Below are positions 22,342 to 30,976 of a stretch of DNA of 56,642 bases, piece after piece. The stretch covers positions 1 through 56,642 of the forward strand of contig JAZLIL010000198.1 in NCBI GenBank assembly GCA_045617405.1, given 5' to 3'. Source of the stretch: JAZLIL01 sp045617405. Lineage in GTDB: Bacteria; Bacillota; Clostridia; Lachnospirales; Lachnospiraceae. Below the pieces are notes generated by a model. That model had not been told where the DNA came from, ran no database searches, and saw nothing but the letters and a program-made list of their open reading frames with translations. The first letter of the stretch is position 1, and each line of letters opens with the position of its first letter. A program made the position numbers and the translations under genes.

Positions 22342-23904
22342 TTACAGAAGTGTCTGGAACAGATTAAATGTGTACTGAAGAATTTTTCTGTAGAATGGCC
22401 TGTGTTGCCATTCCGAAAGTGTGATTTCTCTGGAATCCTCAAGCGTTCTAAAGAAGCACTCCTTTATTCTTTCGGCACAATACCTGTCCCACATAATGAT
22501 GCAGTCTTCATAATGAAGATAAAAACTTCTGTAATCGAGATTTACCGTTCCGACGATTGCCGTGTCATCAGCCACAACATTCTTCTGATGGATAAATCCT
22601 TTGGCGTACTCGTAGATTCTGATACCGCCTTTCAAAAGCTCTCCGTAGTTTAGCTCTGTGATGAGCTTGACGATCTTTTTGTCCGGTGTCCCCGGAGTGA
22701 TGATTCTTACATCGACACCTGATTTTGCCGCATAGATAAGAATATCCCTGAAGCTTTGCTCAAGAACAAGGTAAGGTGTAGTGATATAAAGTACACTTTT
22801 AGCGTGTGAAAACAATTGTTTATATGTATCGCAGATGGGATTGAGCGGGTTGTTTACCGGACCGTCGGTTAGTGTTTGTACAAAGCAGCTGTTAGTGTCA
22901 AAGGTGCGGACAGGTCTGTACTTTTCAAAATCTTCAATACCTGTTCCTGAGATGTTCCACATCTGAAAGAAAGCAACAATCAGACCTCTTACGCCGTCGC
23001 CTTCAAGCCTGATTGCCGAATCCTTCCACCAGCCAAATCTGTTAATAATGTTTGCGTACTCATCTGCAAGATTGATCCCGCCCGTGTAACAAAGCTCACC
23101 GTCGACAACAACAACCTTCTGATGTGAACGGTAGTTGAAGTAAAGCCTGCTGACGTACTTGTGTACAGGATTAAAGGATCTTATTTCAACTCCTGCATTT
23201 CTGAGGTTCGTAAAAAACTCTTCCTTGACAGAGAACATCGATCCGAAATCATCATGAAGGAACTTGATTTCGACGCCCTCTTTTGCTTTTTGCAGGAGAA
23301 TTTCATAAAGCTTATCAAGAATGTCGCCGTCTGACAAAATAAAGAAGCTCAAAAAGATGTAGCGTTTTGCACGTTGAATATCGTCAAAGATTGAATCAAG
23401 CGCCTCATCTCCCTCGTCAAAATAGGTAACTTTGTTGTTTGGGTAGATGGGAAAACCGAGATTTGCGCAGTACGTGACAATCCCGGAATCATTCGGACGA
23501 AGGCTTATGAAGCTTCTAAGATTTTCAGGATGCGGATCAAGATGTTTCTGAGCCTCGTCGAAGATTTCAAGTGTCCTTGTGTCAGGTCTTGATCTTCCCT
23601 GTCTTGCACCCCACATCAGGTAAATCAGATACCCAAACGGAGGCAGAATTGCGATAATCAACATCCACGAGACCTTATAGGATTCATTTCTGTTTGAATT
23701 TACAAGACCGATGATTCCAAGGGCACTGATGACCTGAAGGGCGTAATAGACATAAATCGAACGGCTCGGAAGTTCAAAGCTCAAATAATAAAGAAGTGCA
23801 ATTTCCAAGACTACAAGTGCTATGATAATGAGAGCCCTGATAACGTTTCCAAAATTATGTACGAATCTTCTCTTTCTGTTTTTCTTTACCTTTATATTCT
23901 TCAT
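22342..23904 (-). CDS. cls: Cardiolipin synthase
   Basis: Condenses two phosphatidylglycerols into cardiolipin at the membrane. 520 residues. Basic N-terminus (KVKKNRKRRF), about three membrane segments within the first 95 residues, then two phospholipase D domains with HKD motifs (HQKVVVVDG...GGINLADEY and HQKNVVADD...GTVNLDYRSF). No Shine-Dalgarno precedes the ATG at 23904. A good promoter -10 ends only 7 bases upstream, so the message may be leaderless. No alternative Met lies nearby downstream. Confidence 0.94.
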   Translation of the reverse strand: MKNIKVKKNRKRRFVHNFGNVIRALIIIALVVLEIALLYYLSFELPSRSIYVYYALQVISALGIIGLVNSNRNESYKVSWMLIIAILPPFGYLIYLMWGARQGRSRPDTRTLEIFDEAQKHLDPHPENLRSFISLRPNDSGIVTYCANLGFPIYPNNKVTYFDEGDEALDSIFDDIQRAKRYIFLSFFILSDGDILDKLYEILLQKAKEGVEIKFLHDDFGSMFSVKEEFFTNLRNAGVEIRSFNPVHKYVSRLYFNYRSHQKVVVVDGELCYTGGINLADEYANIINRFGWWKDSAIRLEGDGVRGLIVAFFQMWNISGTGIEDFEKYRPVRTFDTNSCFVQTLTDGPVNNPLNPICDTYKQLFSHAKSVLYITTPYLVLEQSFRDILIYAAKSGVDVRIITPGTPDKKIVKLITELNYGELLKGGIRIYEYAKGFIHQKNVVADDTAIVGTVNLDYRSFYLHYEDCIIMWDRYCAERIKECFFRTLEDSREITLSEWQHRPFYRKILQYTFNLFQTLL

Positions 23905-23911
23905 AGCTTGA

Positions 23912-23939
23912 ATTATACCATATTATAGTTTACAATCAA
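23912..23939 (-). promoter_or_regulatory. Promoter of cls, possibly leaderless
   Basis: TTGATT (23934-23939), 16-base spacer, perfect TATAAT (23912-23917). Expected start is at or next to the A of the cls ATG (23904). Confidence 0.65.
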
Positions 23940-23989
23940 GTGTGTTTACAGTACAAATGTTCTGTAAAATGACTCGTGGAGATTCTTAT

Positions 23990-25195
23990 ATGTACGAAGA
24001 AAACTTTATCTGCAATTTTGAAAGCAATTATATAATGTTCGAAGATGTCTTCTTTGATATTGAAACTACAGGTCTGTCTCCCAAAGAGTCATTTATATAT
24101 CTGATTTGCATTGCAAAAAGGAATTCTTATACTGATCAGCTTATCGGTACTCTCCTGCTTGCCGATTCTTTTTCGGAAGAAGAATCCCTGATCAGAGAAT
24201 TCATTTCTCGCATTGAAGGCGCAAAGCGACTTATCGGTTATAATTCCGACAGGTTTGATATTAATTTTATTAAGACACGAGCATCCGGCTATAATATTTC
24301 TTTTGACAATTCATTTGAGTCTCTCGATCTTTATAAGACTGTGCGTTCATTAAAGAGTATTATCGGACTGCCTAACCTTCAGCTTAAAACCGTTGAATAC
24401 GCTTTTGGCATCAGACGAAATGACGTTTATTCCGGAGGTGAACTGATTGAAGTCTACAGAGATTATGCTGCGGCACTCTCATTTTCCAGGTGTCTCGATA
24501 ATAAAACCGGAAAATTCGAGCTTGAACCGTTAAAGAATCTCTGCCTGACAAACCTCAAGACGCTAGATTACATTTCTCTTCGAAAGGTGCTTCTTCTTCA
24601 TAATACGGAAGATGTTACTTCTCTATTTACCGTGTTCACGGAACTGATTTCGCTGAAATGCTTCATTGATGGCGGTTTTAGTATAAAAGAAGAATCTGTT
24701 GCAAAAACGGCAGAAGGATTATGCCGGTCTGAAAACGAAAGCTCAAATGCCGCTTCCGGATTTATTTCAACCGGTATTTTTTCATTTGTGATTGAGACGG
24801 ACATTTTGCTTTATAAGGGTTATCTTAAGGAATACCAAAGTGAGGATTTACGAATCAAAAGACTATCCGCAGGAAGCTTTCTTATTGAAGTTACGCTTCT
24901 TCACGATGAACTGAAGTTGTATTTCCCTGACTATAAGAATTATTTCTATTTTCCCTCTGAGGATATGGCAATTCACAAGGCGCTTGCAGGATACTCAGGT
25001 TCAAGCGAAAAGATTCCCGCAAAAAAAGAAACCTGCTATATCAAAAAAACAGGTTCATTCGTACCTGTTTTTAATTGCACTGAATACAGTCATGTATTAA
25101 TGAAATCTCACAATGATGTAAAACGTTACATCCTCATCGAAGACGCAAAAAAGGATCTGGTGAAGTACGCGTCTTCGCTTCTAAAATCACTTTGA
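23990..25195 (+). CDS. RNase H-fold 3'-5' exonuclease domain protein (YprB-like)
   Basis: 401 residues. The N-terminal 215 form a DEDD-type exonuclease: FFDIETTGL supplies D23 and E25, IGYNSDRFD supplies D90, and HNTEDV near 204-209 supplies the last acidic residue. This resembles B. subtilis YprB and related RNase H-like proteins of unknown substrate. The C-terminal half has no recognised domain. GGAG lies 8 bases before the ATG at 23990; an in-frame upstream opening has no ribosome site. Single gene, divergent from cls. Whether it acts on RNA or DNA cannot be told; the exonuclease-free PolC in this genome makes the question worth asking. Confidence 0.8.
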   Translation: MYEENFICNFESNYIMFEDVFFDIETTGLSPKESFIYLICIAKRNSYTDQLIGTLLLADSFSEEESLIREFISRIEGAKRLIGYNSDRFDINFIKTRASGYNISFDNSFESLDLYKTVRSLKSIIGLPNLQLKTVEYAFGIRRNDVYSGGELIEVYRDYAAALSFSRCLDNKTGKFELEPLKNLCLTNLKTLDYISLRKVLLLHNTEDVTSLFTVFTELISLKCFIDGGFSIKEESVAKTAEGLCRSENESSNAASGFISTGIFSFVIETDILLYKGYLKEYQSEDLRIKRLSAGSFLIEVTLLHDELKLYFPDYKNYFYFPSEDMAIHKALAGYSGSSEKIPAKKETCYIKKTGSFVPVFNCTEYSHVLMKSHNDVKRYILIEDAKKDLVKYASSLLKSL

Positions 25196-25314
25196 AACAG
25201 CAAGGAACATTCGACGTGTTGCAAAGCTTTTACGTCACTTCAGCGAAAAATGCATTTGCAAAAGCGTGCGCACGCTCGCTAATCGTCATTATTGGAAACA
25301 TTTTCATATAATTG

Positions 25315-25342
25315 AAAAAGCCCGGGTAATAAATACCCGGGC
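25315..25342 (-). terminator. Terminator of rpmF
   Basis: 9-bp GC-rich stem GCCCGGGTA/TACCCGGGC (25320-25328 with 25334-25342), then five T on the minus strand. It lies 17 bases past the rpmF stop and may also serve the converging exonuclease gene. The 119 bases between that gene and this hairpin hold only a 12-bp GCGTGCGCACGC palindrome. Confidence 0.88.
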
Positions 25343-25359
25343 ATTATCAACTAATGAAA

Positions 25360-25545
25360 TTATGCTTCCTGAGGAATGATTTCCTTCTTGTTGTAAGAAC
25401 CACAAGCCTTGCAAACTCTGTGAGGCATCATAAGCTCTCCACACTTGCTGCACTTAACAAGATTGGGAGCTGTCATTTTCCAATTAGCTCTGCGGCTGTC
25501 TCTTCTAGCCTTTGAAGATTTGTTTTTAGGACAAATAGCACCCAT
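25360..25545 (-). CDS. rpmF: 50S ribosomal protein L32, zinc-binding form
   Basis: 61 residues. Begins MGAICPKNKSSKARRDSRRA and has a CxxC...CxxC zinc ribbon (CSKCGELMMPHRVCKACG), the C+ form. GGAGG lies 7 bases before the ATG at 25545; the GTG two codons earlier is too close to it. In many Firmicutes rpmF follows a DUF177 (yceD) gene; here it has its own strong promoter and follows ackA instead. Confidence 0.95.
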   Translation of the reverse strand: MGAICPKNKSSKARRDSRRANWKMTAPNLVKCSKCGELMMPHRVCKACGSYNKKEIIPQEA

Positions 25546-25590
25546 AATCACACCTCCTTACGTACTTCTTCGCAAAAACGCACTGTTGTT

Positions 25591-25619
25591 AGTATACTGA
25601 TTGTAAATATGTTTGTCAA
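25591..25619 (-). promoter_or_regulatory. Promoter of rpmF
   Basis: TTGACA (25614-25619), 17-base spacer, TATACT (25591-25596), between the ackA stop and rpmF. Very good match. Confidence 0.85.
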
Positions 25620-25651
25620 CATATATTTTTATTTTTTCTGAGTCAATACTA

Positions 25652-26839
25652 TCAGATAAGCGCTACTGTCTCCCTGCAGATTGCAAGCTCCTCATTGGTG
25701 GGAATAACGAAAACCTTTGTCTTTGAATCTGCTGTTGAAATCATGATTTCCTCACCGCGCTTGCTGTTAGCTTCCTCGTCAAGAGTAACACCGAGATATC
25801 CGAGGTAATTGATGATTTCCATGCGAGTATCCTTATCATTTTCACCGATACCTGCTGTAAAGGCGATAGCGTCAACACCGTTCATGGCTGCAACATAAGC
25901 ACCGATGTACTTTGCTACTCTGTAAGCAAAAGCATCAACTGCGTCGCTTGCCTTTTCATTTCCTGCTCTTCTAGCCTCCCAGAGATCTCTGAAATCAGAG
26001 GAAACACCGCTTAAGCCCGCAACACCTGACTTTTTGTTAAGAACCTTAAGCATTTCTTCAACATTGAGATTCTCCTTTTTGCAGATGAACTCAAGAATTG
26101 CGGGATCGAGGTCACCGCTTCTTGTTCCCATGATAAGACCTTCAAGAGGTGTAAGACCCATACTTGTGTCTACGCACCTGCCGTTAAGAACTGCCGAGAT
26201 ACTTGCACCGTTTCCAAGGTGGCATACAACAACCTTTGAATTGTCGGGATCGAGTTTTGCAACATCGTAAACTCTCTTGCTTACGAAGCTGTGACTGGTT
26301 CCGTGGAAGCCGTAGCGACGAACCTTGTACTTCTCGTAATACTCGATGGGAAGTCCGTAGAGATAAGCCTTCTTAGGCATTGTCTGATGGAATGCTGTAT
26401 CAAATACCGCCACCATGGGAACACCGGGCATAAGGTTCTTGCATGCGTTGATTCCGATAAGGTTTGCAGGATTGTGAAGGGGAGCAAGGTCATTACACTC
26501 TTCGATTGCCTTGATTACTTCGTCTGTAATTACAACTGACTTTGCAAACTTCTCGCCGCCGTGTACTACTCTGTGACCTACAGCCTTAATTTCGGAAAGA
26601 TCTGAAATTACACCGTGATCCTTATCAGTAAGTGCAGCAAGTACGTTTTTGATTGCTACTTCGTGGTTGGGAAGAGCATCCTTGCTGATATACTTGTCAG
26701 CGCCCGGTCTCTTGTGTGTTAAGACACCGTCAATACCTATACGCTCGCAAAGACCTGATGCAATAGCCTCTTCTGTCTCGGAATCAATGAGCTGGTACTT
26801 AAGTGATGAGCTTCCGCAATTAATTACTAATACTTTCAT
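25652..26839 (-). CDS. ackA: Acetate kinase
   Basis: Converts acetyl phosphate plus ADP to acetate plus ATP, the substrate-level ATP of acetogenesis. 395 residues. Conserved ASKHA motifs: VINCGSSSLKYQL at the N-terminus, AVGHRVVHGG, VFDTAFHQTMP, VVCHLGNGASI and AFTAGIGEND. GGAG lies 7 bases before the ATG. It follows pta with an 87-base spacer that contains a terminator-like hairpin. Confidence 0.97.
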   Translation of the reverse strand: MKVLVINCGSSSLKYQLIDSETEEAIASGLCERIGIDGVLTHKRPGADKYISKDALPNHEVAIKNVLAALTDKDHGVISDLSEIKAVGHRVVHGGEKFAKSVVITDEVIKAIEECNDLAPLHNPANLIGINACKNLMPGVPMVAVFDTAFHQTMPKKAYLYGLPIEYYEKYKVRRYGFHGTSHSFVSKRVYDVAKLDPDNSKVVVCHLGNGASISAVLNGRCVDTSMGLTPLEGLIMGTRSGDLDPAILEFICKKENLNVEEMLKVLNKKSGVAGLSGVSSDFRDLWEARRAGNEKASDAVDAFAYRVAKYIGAYVAAMNGVDAIAFTAGIGENDKDTRMEIINYLGYLGVTLDEEANSKRGEEIMISTADSKTKVFVIPTNEELAICRETVALI

Positions 26840-26872
26840 GTCTGATCTCCATTCTTAGAATTCGTTCATTTT

Positions 26873-26913
26873 AAACAAAGCGTGGCTGACCTTCATATGA
26901 AAATCAGCCATGC
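26873..26913 (-). terminator. Hairpin with T-rich tail between pta and ackA
   Basis: 10-bp imperfect stem GCGTGGCTGA/TCAGCCATGC (26880-26889 with 26904-26913) followed on the minus strand by TTTGTTT. It may partly terminate pta transcripts or define an mRNA end; no clear separate ackA promoter was seen. Confidence 0.65.
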
Positions 26914-26926
26914 ATTATTCTTATCA

Positions 26927-27934
26927 CTATTTATCTGAAGCCTGAGCCTGTACAGCAGTAATGGCAACAACACCAACGATATCGTCAGCGCTGCATCCGC
27001 GTGAAAGGTCGTTAACAGGCTTTGCGATACCCTGAGTGATAGGTCCGTAAGCTTCTGCCTTTGCGAGTCTCTGAGCAAGCTTGTAGCCAATGTTTCCGGC
27101 ATCAAGGTCGGGGAAGATAAGTGTGTTTGCCTTACCTGCAACTGTGCTGTCCTTTGCCTTTGAAGCTGCAACTGAAGGAACTATAGCGGCATCAAGCTGA
27201 AGCTCGCCGTCAACGTTGAGGTTTGGATACTCTTCATGAGCGATACGAAGTGCTTCAAGAACCTTGTCAACATCTGCGTGCTTTGCACTGCCCTTTGTTG
27301 AATGTGAAAGCATTGCAACGATTGCGGGCTTCTGGACAAGAAGCTCAAAGCTCTTAGCTGAGCTGTCAGCGATTGCAGCAAGCTCTTCGGGATTAGGATT
27401 CTGACAAAGACCTGAATCACCAAAGATAAAGGTACCGTTCTCACCGTACTCACAGTTGGGAACTACGATAACAAAGAAAGCGGAAACAAGCTTTGTTCCG
27501 GGAGCGGTCTTAAGAATCTGGAGGCAAGGACGAAGTGTGTTTGCTGTTGAATGACATGCACCTGAAACAAGTCCGTCTGCATCACCGGCCTTAACCATGG
27601 TAACACCGAAGGTGGTGTAATCTGTTGTAAGTGTCTCTCTTGCCTTTTCGGGTGTCATTCCCTTTGCCTTACGGAGTTCAACAAGAAGATCGATGTACTC
27701 CTGGAGCTTTTCACAGTTCTCCGGGTCTACAATCTCTGCGCCTGAAATATCAAAATTTCCTGACGTTGCATCAGCGAGAACCTTGTCCCTGTTGCCGATG
27801 AGGATAAGCTTTGCATTGCCTTCCTTTAATGTCTTTGCAGCTGCTTCGATTGTTCTCATATCCTCTGTCTCGGGGAGGATGATTGTCTTCACGTTCTGAC
27901 GTGCTCTTACTTTAATATCATCAATAAATCCCAT
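26927..27934 (-). CDS. pta: Phosphate acetyltransferase
   Basis: Makes acetyl phosphate from acetyl-CoA. 335 residues, the short Pta form without the DRTGG domain. Conserved segments are IILPETEDMRTIEAA, GDADGLVSGACHSTANTLRP, FIFGDSGLCQNPN, GKANTLIFPDLDAGNIGYKL and a C-terminal GPITQGIAKPVNDLSRGC. AGGAG lies 10 bases before the ATG at 27934; an upstream TTG overlaps that ribosome site. Together with ackA it links the acetyl-CoA made by CODH/ACS to ATP. Confidence 0.97.
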   Translation of the reverse strand: MGFIDDIKVRARQNVKTIILPETEDMRTIEAAAKTLKEGNAKLILIGNRDKVLADATSGNFDISGAEIVDPENCEKLQEYIDLLVELRKAKGMTPEKARETLTTDYTTFGVTMVKAGDADGLVSGACHSTANTLRPCLQILKTAPGTKLVSAFFVIVVPNCEYGENGTFIFGDSGLCQNPNPEELAAIADSSAKSFELLVQKPAIVAMLSHSTKGSAKHADVDKVLEALRIAHEEYPNLNVDGELQLDAAIVPSVAASKAKDSTVAGKANTLIFPDLDAGNIGYKLAQRLAKAEAYGPITQGIAKPVNDLSRGCSADDIVGVVAITAVQAQASDK

Positions 27935-27992
27935 AATCAATGATACTCCTTTCAAAAATTGTATAGACTCGCGCGTTAAAACCGCAAAGTTT

Positions 27993-28022
27993 ATTATAAT
28001 CCCATGCCCCGCGAAAATGCAA
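27993..28022 (-). promoter_or_regulatory. Candidate promoter of pta
   Basis: TTGCAT (28017-28022), 18-base spacer, TATAAT (27993-27998). It is back-to-back with, and nearly overlaps, the promoter of tmcAL on the other strand. Confidence 0.55.
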
Positions 28023-28029
28023 GGATTTG

Positions 28030-28057
28030 TTGACAGTGAATCTATTTTTGATATGAT
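28030..28057 (+). promoter_or_regulatory. Promoter of tmcAL, probably leaderless
   Basis: TTGACA (28030-28035), 16-base spacer, TATGAT (28052-28057). The ATG at 28065 begins after 7 bases, where the transcript should start. No Shine-Dalgarno is present. Confidence 0.75.
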
Positions 28058-28064
28058 AAATCAT

Positions 28065-29180
28065 ATGACGACTACAGCAATAATTTGTGAATTGAATCCG
28101 CTGCATTTGGGGCACAGTTACATTGTAAAAAAAGCACGTGAAATTACAGGTGCTGATTTTGTCGTAGCATTAATGAGCGGAAATTTCGTCCAGCGCGGCG
28201 AACCTGCTGTTTTTGATAAATTCACCAGAACAAAATCAGCTCTTTTAAACGGATTTGACGCTGTGTTTGAACTTCCTGTTGTCAGTGCAACTGCCAGTGC
28301 CGAGTTTTTCGCAAGAGGAGCTGTTTCGTTAATTGATAGTACAGGTGTTTTTGATTATCTTTGTTTTGGAAGTGAAACAGGTGAGCTGATCGACATAGAT
28401 TCAATTGACCAACGTCCTGATAAAGATACGATTACAAAAGCTTTCAGAAACGGAAAGACTTACGCAGATGCTTTGGACTCTGATTCTCTTCTTTCAGGTC
28501 CAAACGATCTTCTCGGAGTCGAGTACCAAAGGGCGCTCAGGGGGGTGAATTCTAATGTCAGTCCGGTGGCAATCAAACGTATAGACTGTCCTCACGCCTC
28601 TGAAATCAGAAAAAACCTGATGGATTTCAAGGGCATGCCATCTACAGAAGTAGAATGTTTTGCTTCTTCTCTTCCCGTATTTCCGGACGATATTTCAGCA
28701 CTGCTTAATTACAGACTTTTGGATTTTGAAGGTGGCTTTGACGCCTATTTTGACTGCACTTTGGAGCTCTCAAACAGAATCAGGAAAGAGTTCGAGATGA
28801 CTCCGTTTTCTACAATGGTAGACAAATTGAAATCCAGAAATTACACACGTTCACGTATTTCAAGAACACTTCTTCACATAATTCTCGGAATAACAGACGA
28901 GCTTGTGTCTTCTGCATTTGATGACGGCGGTATCAATTATCTGCGTCTTCTTGGCATGAAAAAATCTGCCGGAGAACTTCTCAGGCAGATTAAAGAATTT
29001 GATTTTGTACCTGTAATAACAAAACCGTCCGACTATAAAACTATTAACTCACAGCAGGTCAAAAAGTGCTTTGAACTTGATCTTCGCGCATCGCAAATTT
29101 ACCGTCAGATTGTCTTCGCTAAATACAGCGTTGACATCGGTTCGGACATTTCGTCTTCTCCCATCATTGACATCGGTTAG
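28065..29180 (+). CDS. tmcAL: tRNA(Met) cytidine acetate ligase
   Basis: Uses acetate and ATP to make N4-acetylcytidine at the wobble base of elongator tRNA(Met) (B. subtilis TmcAL/YlbM). 371 residues. Nucleotidyltransferase motif CELNPLHLGHSYIV with the HxGH, then ALMSGNFVQRGEPAVFDK and KSRNYTRSRISRTLLHI. The start follows the TTGACA promoter at leaderless distance; an upstream in-frame ATG exists four codons earlier. The 3' end carries a 36-base direct duplication whose second copy supplies the TAG stop. Its stop lies 29 bases from the converging coiled-coil gene. Acetate as substrate ties it to an acetate-forming cell. Confidence 0.9.
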   Translation: MTTTAIICELNPLHLGHSYIVKKAREITGADFVVALMSGNFVQRGEPAVFDKFTRTKSALLNGFDAVFELPVVSATASAEFFARGAVSLIDSTGVFDYLCFGSETGELIDIDSIDQRPDKDTITKAFRNGKTYADALDSDSLLSGPNDLLGVEYQRALRGVNSNVSPVAIKRIDCPHASEIRKNLMDFKGMPSTEVECFASSLPVFPDDISALLNYRLLDFEGGFDAYFDCTLELSNRIRKEFEMTPFSTMVDKLKSRNYTRSRISRTLLHIILGITDELVSSAFDDGGINYLRLLGMKKSAGELLRQIKEFDFVPVITKPSDYKTINSQQVKKCFELDLRASQIYRQIVFAKYSVDIGSDISSSPIIDIG

Positions 29181-29196
29181 GACATTTCGTCCTCTT
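29131..29196 (+). repeat. 36-bp-period duplication at the end of tmcAL
   Basis: Bases 29131-29160 and 29167-29196 match at 27 of 30 positions with a period of 36 (12 codons). Copy 1 encodes DIGSDISSS; in copy 2 the TCG serine codon is TAG, which ends the protein. The frame would otherwise run 12 more codons to TAA at about 29216. Confidence 0.85.
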
Positions 29197-29209
29197 GCGT
29201 TCCTGACAA

Positions 29210-29842
29210 TCAGTCGTAAAGACCTTCGTCAAGTCCGTCGATATTCTCGATCTCGGGAAGCGGTTCTTCCTCGCAGGGAATCCCTGCCTCAATTTCACGA
29301 AGCTGGTCATGAAGAAGATCCTGATCCTTGTGGATTGCATCAAGGTATTCTCCAAGCGCCGCAACAATGCCGTTTGAACGCTCCTGATAACCGACATAAG
29401 CACTGTTGATAACAGCCTCTGCTTCCTTCATGATTTTATCAACATACATTAGAGCATTTGCGATAATCTCCTGCTCGGAAGCTGAAGCCTTTGCTTTAAT
29501 CTGTTCTGCTTCATTGTAGGCATTCGTTACTGTTTCGTTTGCCTTTTCATATGCCTGCTGCATTACAAGACTCTCATCAATCATAGCCTCATGACGTACA
29601 TTTGCGTCTGCAATAATGCTGTTTGCTTTCGTTTCGGCCTGAGCCAGAATTCTGTCTCTGTTCATGCAGATCTTCTGAGAACGCTTAATCTCATCGGGAA
29701 TCCTGACTCTCATTTCATCGATCAGATCAAAGATCTTCTGTCGATCGACAACAATCATTCCTTTGCTGAATGGTGCTGCTTTACAGGAATCAAGATAATC
29801 TGCCGTTTCATCGATAAGCAACTCGATCTTGTTATCTGCCAT
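29210..29842 (-). CDS. Coiled-coil protein, unknown function
   Basis: 210 residues, cytoplasmic. Residues about 25-175 look like one long coiled coil rich in Ala, Glu, Lys and Gln (ILAQAETKANSIIADANV, ANETVTNAYNEAEQIKAKAS), with an acidic tail. Proteins of this type next to coaD/rsmD in Clostridia are often labelled ATPase or V-type subunit H, but no nucleotide-binding motif is visible, so that label is not supported. A DivIVA-like or scaffold role is possible. GAGGAGG precedes the ATG. Upstream, between it and coaD, an AT-rich hairpin GTTCAAAA/TTTTGAAC is followed by a weakly T-rich stretch. Confidence 0.75.
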   Translation of the reverse strand: MADNKIELLIDETADYLDSCKAAPFSKGMIVVDRQKIFDLIDEMRVRIPDEIKRSQKICMNRDRILAQAETKANSIIADANVRHEAMIDESLVMQQAYEKANETVTNAYNEAEQIKAKASASEQEIIANALMYVDKIMKEAEAVINSAYVGYQERSNGIVAALGEYLDAIHKDQDLLHDQLREIEAGIPCEEEPLPEIENIDGLDEGLYD

Positions 29843-29909
29843 ATGAAAACCTCCTCAAAATGTCTGACTTCTAAAAACATATTAGACTATTATAAGTTCA
29901 AAAGAAACA

Positions 29910-30392
29910 TTATTTTTTTGAACATTTATTAATGACATCATCGATTATTTTTAAGGGAACTAGTCCCGCTATGTCACCGCCGTAGCTTGCAATCTCCTTC
30001 ACTATGCTTGAACTGACATAGGCATATTCAAGGCTTGTTGTGAGGAAAGTAGTATCAACCTCAGGACAAAGCTTCCTGTTAAGCTGTGCAATCTGAAGCT
30101 CGTACTCGAAATCGGTGATTGCACGAAGTCCTCTCACAATAATCTTTGCATCATGTTCCTTACAAAAGTCTACTGTAAGACCGGAAAATGTACAAACCTC
30201 GACGTTTTTAAACTCCGATGTAGCTTTTCTAATTAACTCAACTCTCTCATCAATACTGAATATCGGAGATTTTGATGAATTCTTCAGTACTGCAACGTAG
30301 AGCTTGTCTACTATTCTTGATGCTCTTTCGATTATATCGTAATGACCGATTGTGATGGGATCAAATGTTCCCGGATATACTGCATTTAACAT
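29910..30392 (-). CDS. coaD: Phosphopantetheine adenylyltransferase
   Basis: Penultimate step of CoA synthesis: 4'-phosphopantetheine plus ATP to dephospho-CoA. 160 residues, the family length. Nucleotidyltransferase motif YPGTFDPITIGHYDII (TxGH form), RGLRAITDFEYELQ for substrate binding, and the late SSSIVKEIASYGGD. It follows rsmD by 20 bases, a frequent Firmicute pairing. Confidence 0.96.
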   Translation of the reverse strand: MLNAVYPGTFDPITIGHYDIIERASRIVDKLYVAVLKNSSKSPIFSIDERVELIRKATSEFKNVEVCTFSGLTVDFCKEHDAKIIVRGLRAITDFEYELQIAQLNRKLCPEVDTTFLTTSLEYAYVSSSIVKEIASYGGDIAGLVPLKIIDDVINKCSKK

Positions 30393-30412
30393 AATGGCGC
30401 ACTTTCATTAAA

Positions 30413-30970
30413 TTACATCATCGCTAAAAGAAATACGTGCTTGTTTGATCCATAAATCTTCTCCCTGTCGATTTGAAGACCGAGGGATTCGACGTAATCA
30501 AAGTCTGTAGCCTTTGAGGCTTCCACAACAATAATACCCTCTTCGTTAAGAAGGTTCATGCTCATGATTGTCTCAAGAACCGGTTCTTCTATGTTCCGAT
30601 TGTAAGGCGGATCGATAAAAATTACATCGAACTTCTCCTGCCTTCCGGCAAGCTGCCTCAGGCAGTATACTCCGTCACCTGTCAATACCGTTGCCTGAGA
30701 AGAGAGCTTTGTGTGATCGAGATTCTCTTTAATAAGTTCCGAAACGGCTCTGTTCTTTTCAATAAAGACGGCCCTCTCGGCACCTCTGCTTAATGCCTCA
30801 ATTCCGATTCCGCCGGTTCCGGCGCACACATCGAGAAATACGGCGCCCTCCAGTCTCGGATTCAACATATTAAAAAGAGTCTCTTTTATCTTATCTGTTG
30901 TAGGACGTACTTCATTGCCGGGAAAGCTCTTTAATAAGAGCCTCCGGCACTTTCCTGCGATAACTCTCAT
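30413..30970 (-). CDS. rsmD: 16S rRNA (guanine(966)-N(2))-methyltransferase
   Basis: SAM-dependent methylation of G966 in 16S rRNA. 185 residues. N-terminal RVIAGKCRRLLL and RPTTDKIKETLFNML, SAM loop FLDVCAGTGGIGIEALSRGA, and catalytic DPPYN in VIFIDPPYNRN. It follows pheT by 6 bases and is followed by coaD. Confidence 0.95.
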   Translation of the reverse strand: MRVIAGKCRRLLLKSFPGNEVRPTTDKIKETLFNMLNPRLEGAVFLDVCAGTGGIGIEALSRGAERAVFIEKNRAVSELIKENLDHTKLSSQATVLTGDGVYCLRQLAGRQEKFDVIFIDPPYNRNIEEPVLETIMSMNLLNEEGIIVVEASKATDFDYVESLGLQIDREKIYGSNKHVFLLAMM

Positions 30971-30976
30971 ACTTCT

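Noticed and set aside
25265..25280. GCGTGCGCACGC palindrome after the exonuclease gene
   Set aside because: No loop and no T-run; too short to call a terminator or operator.
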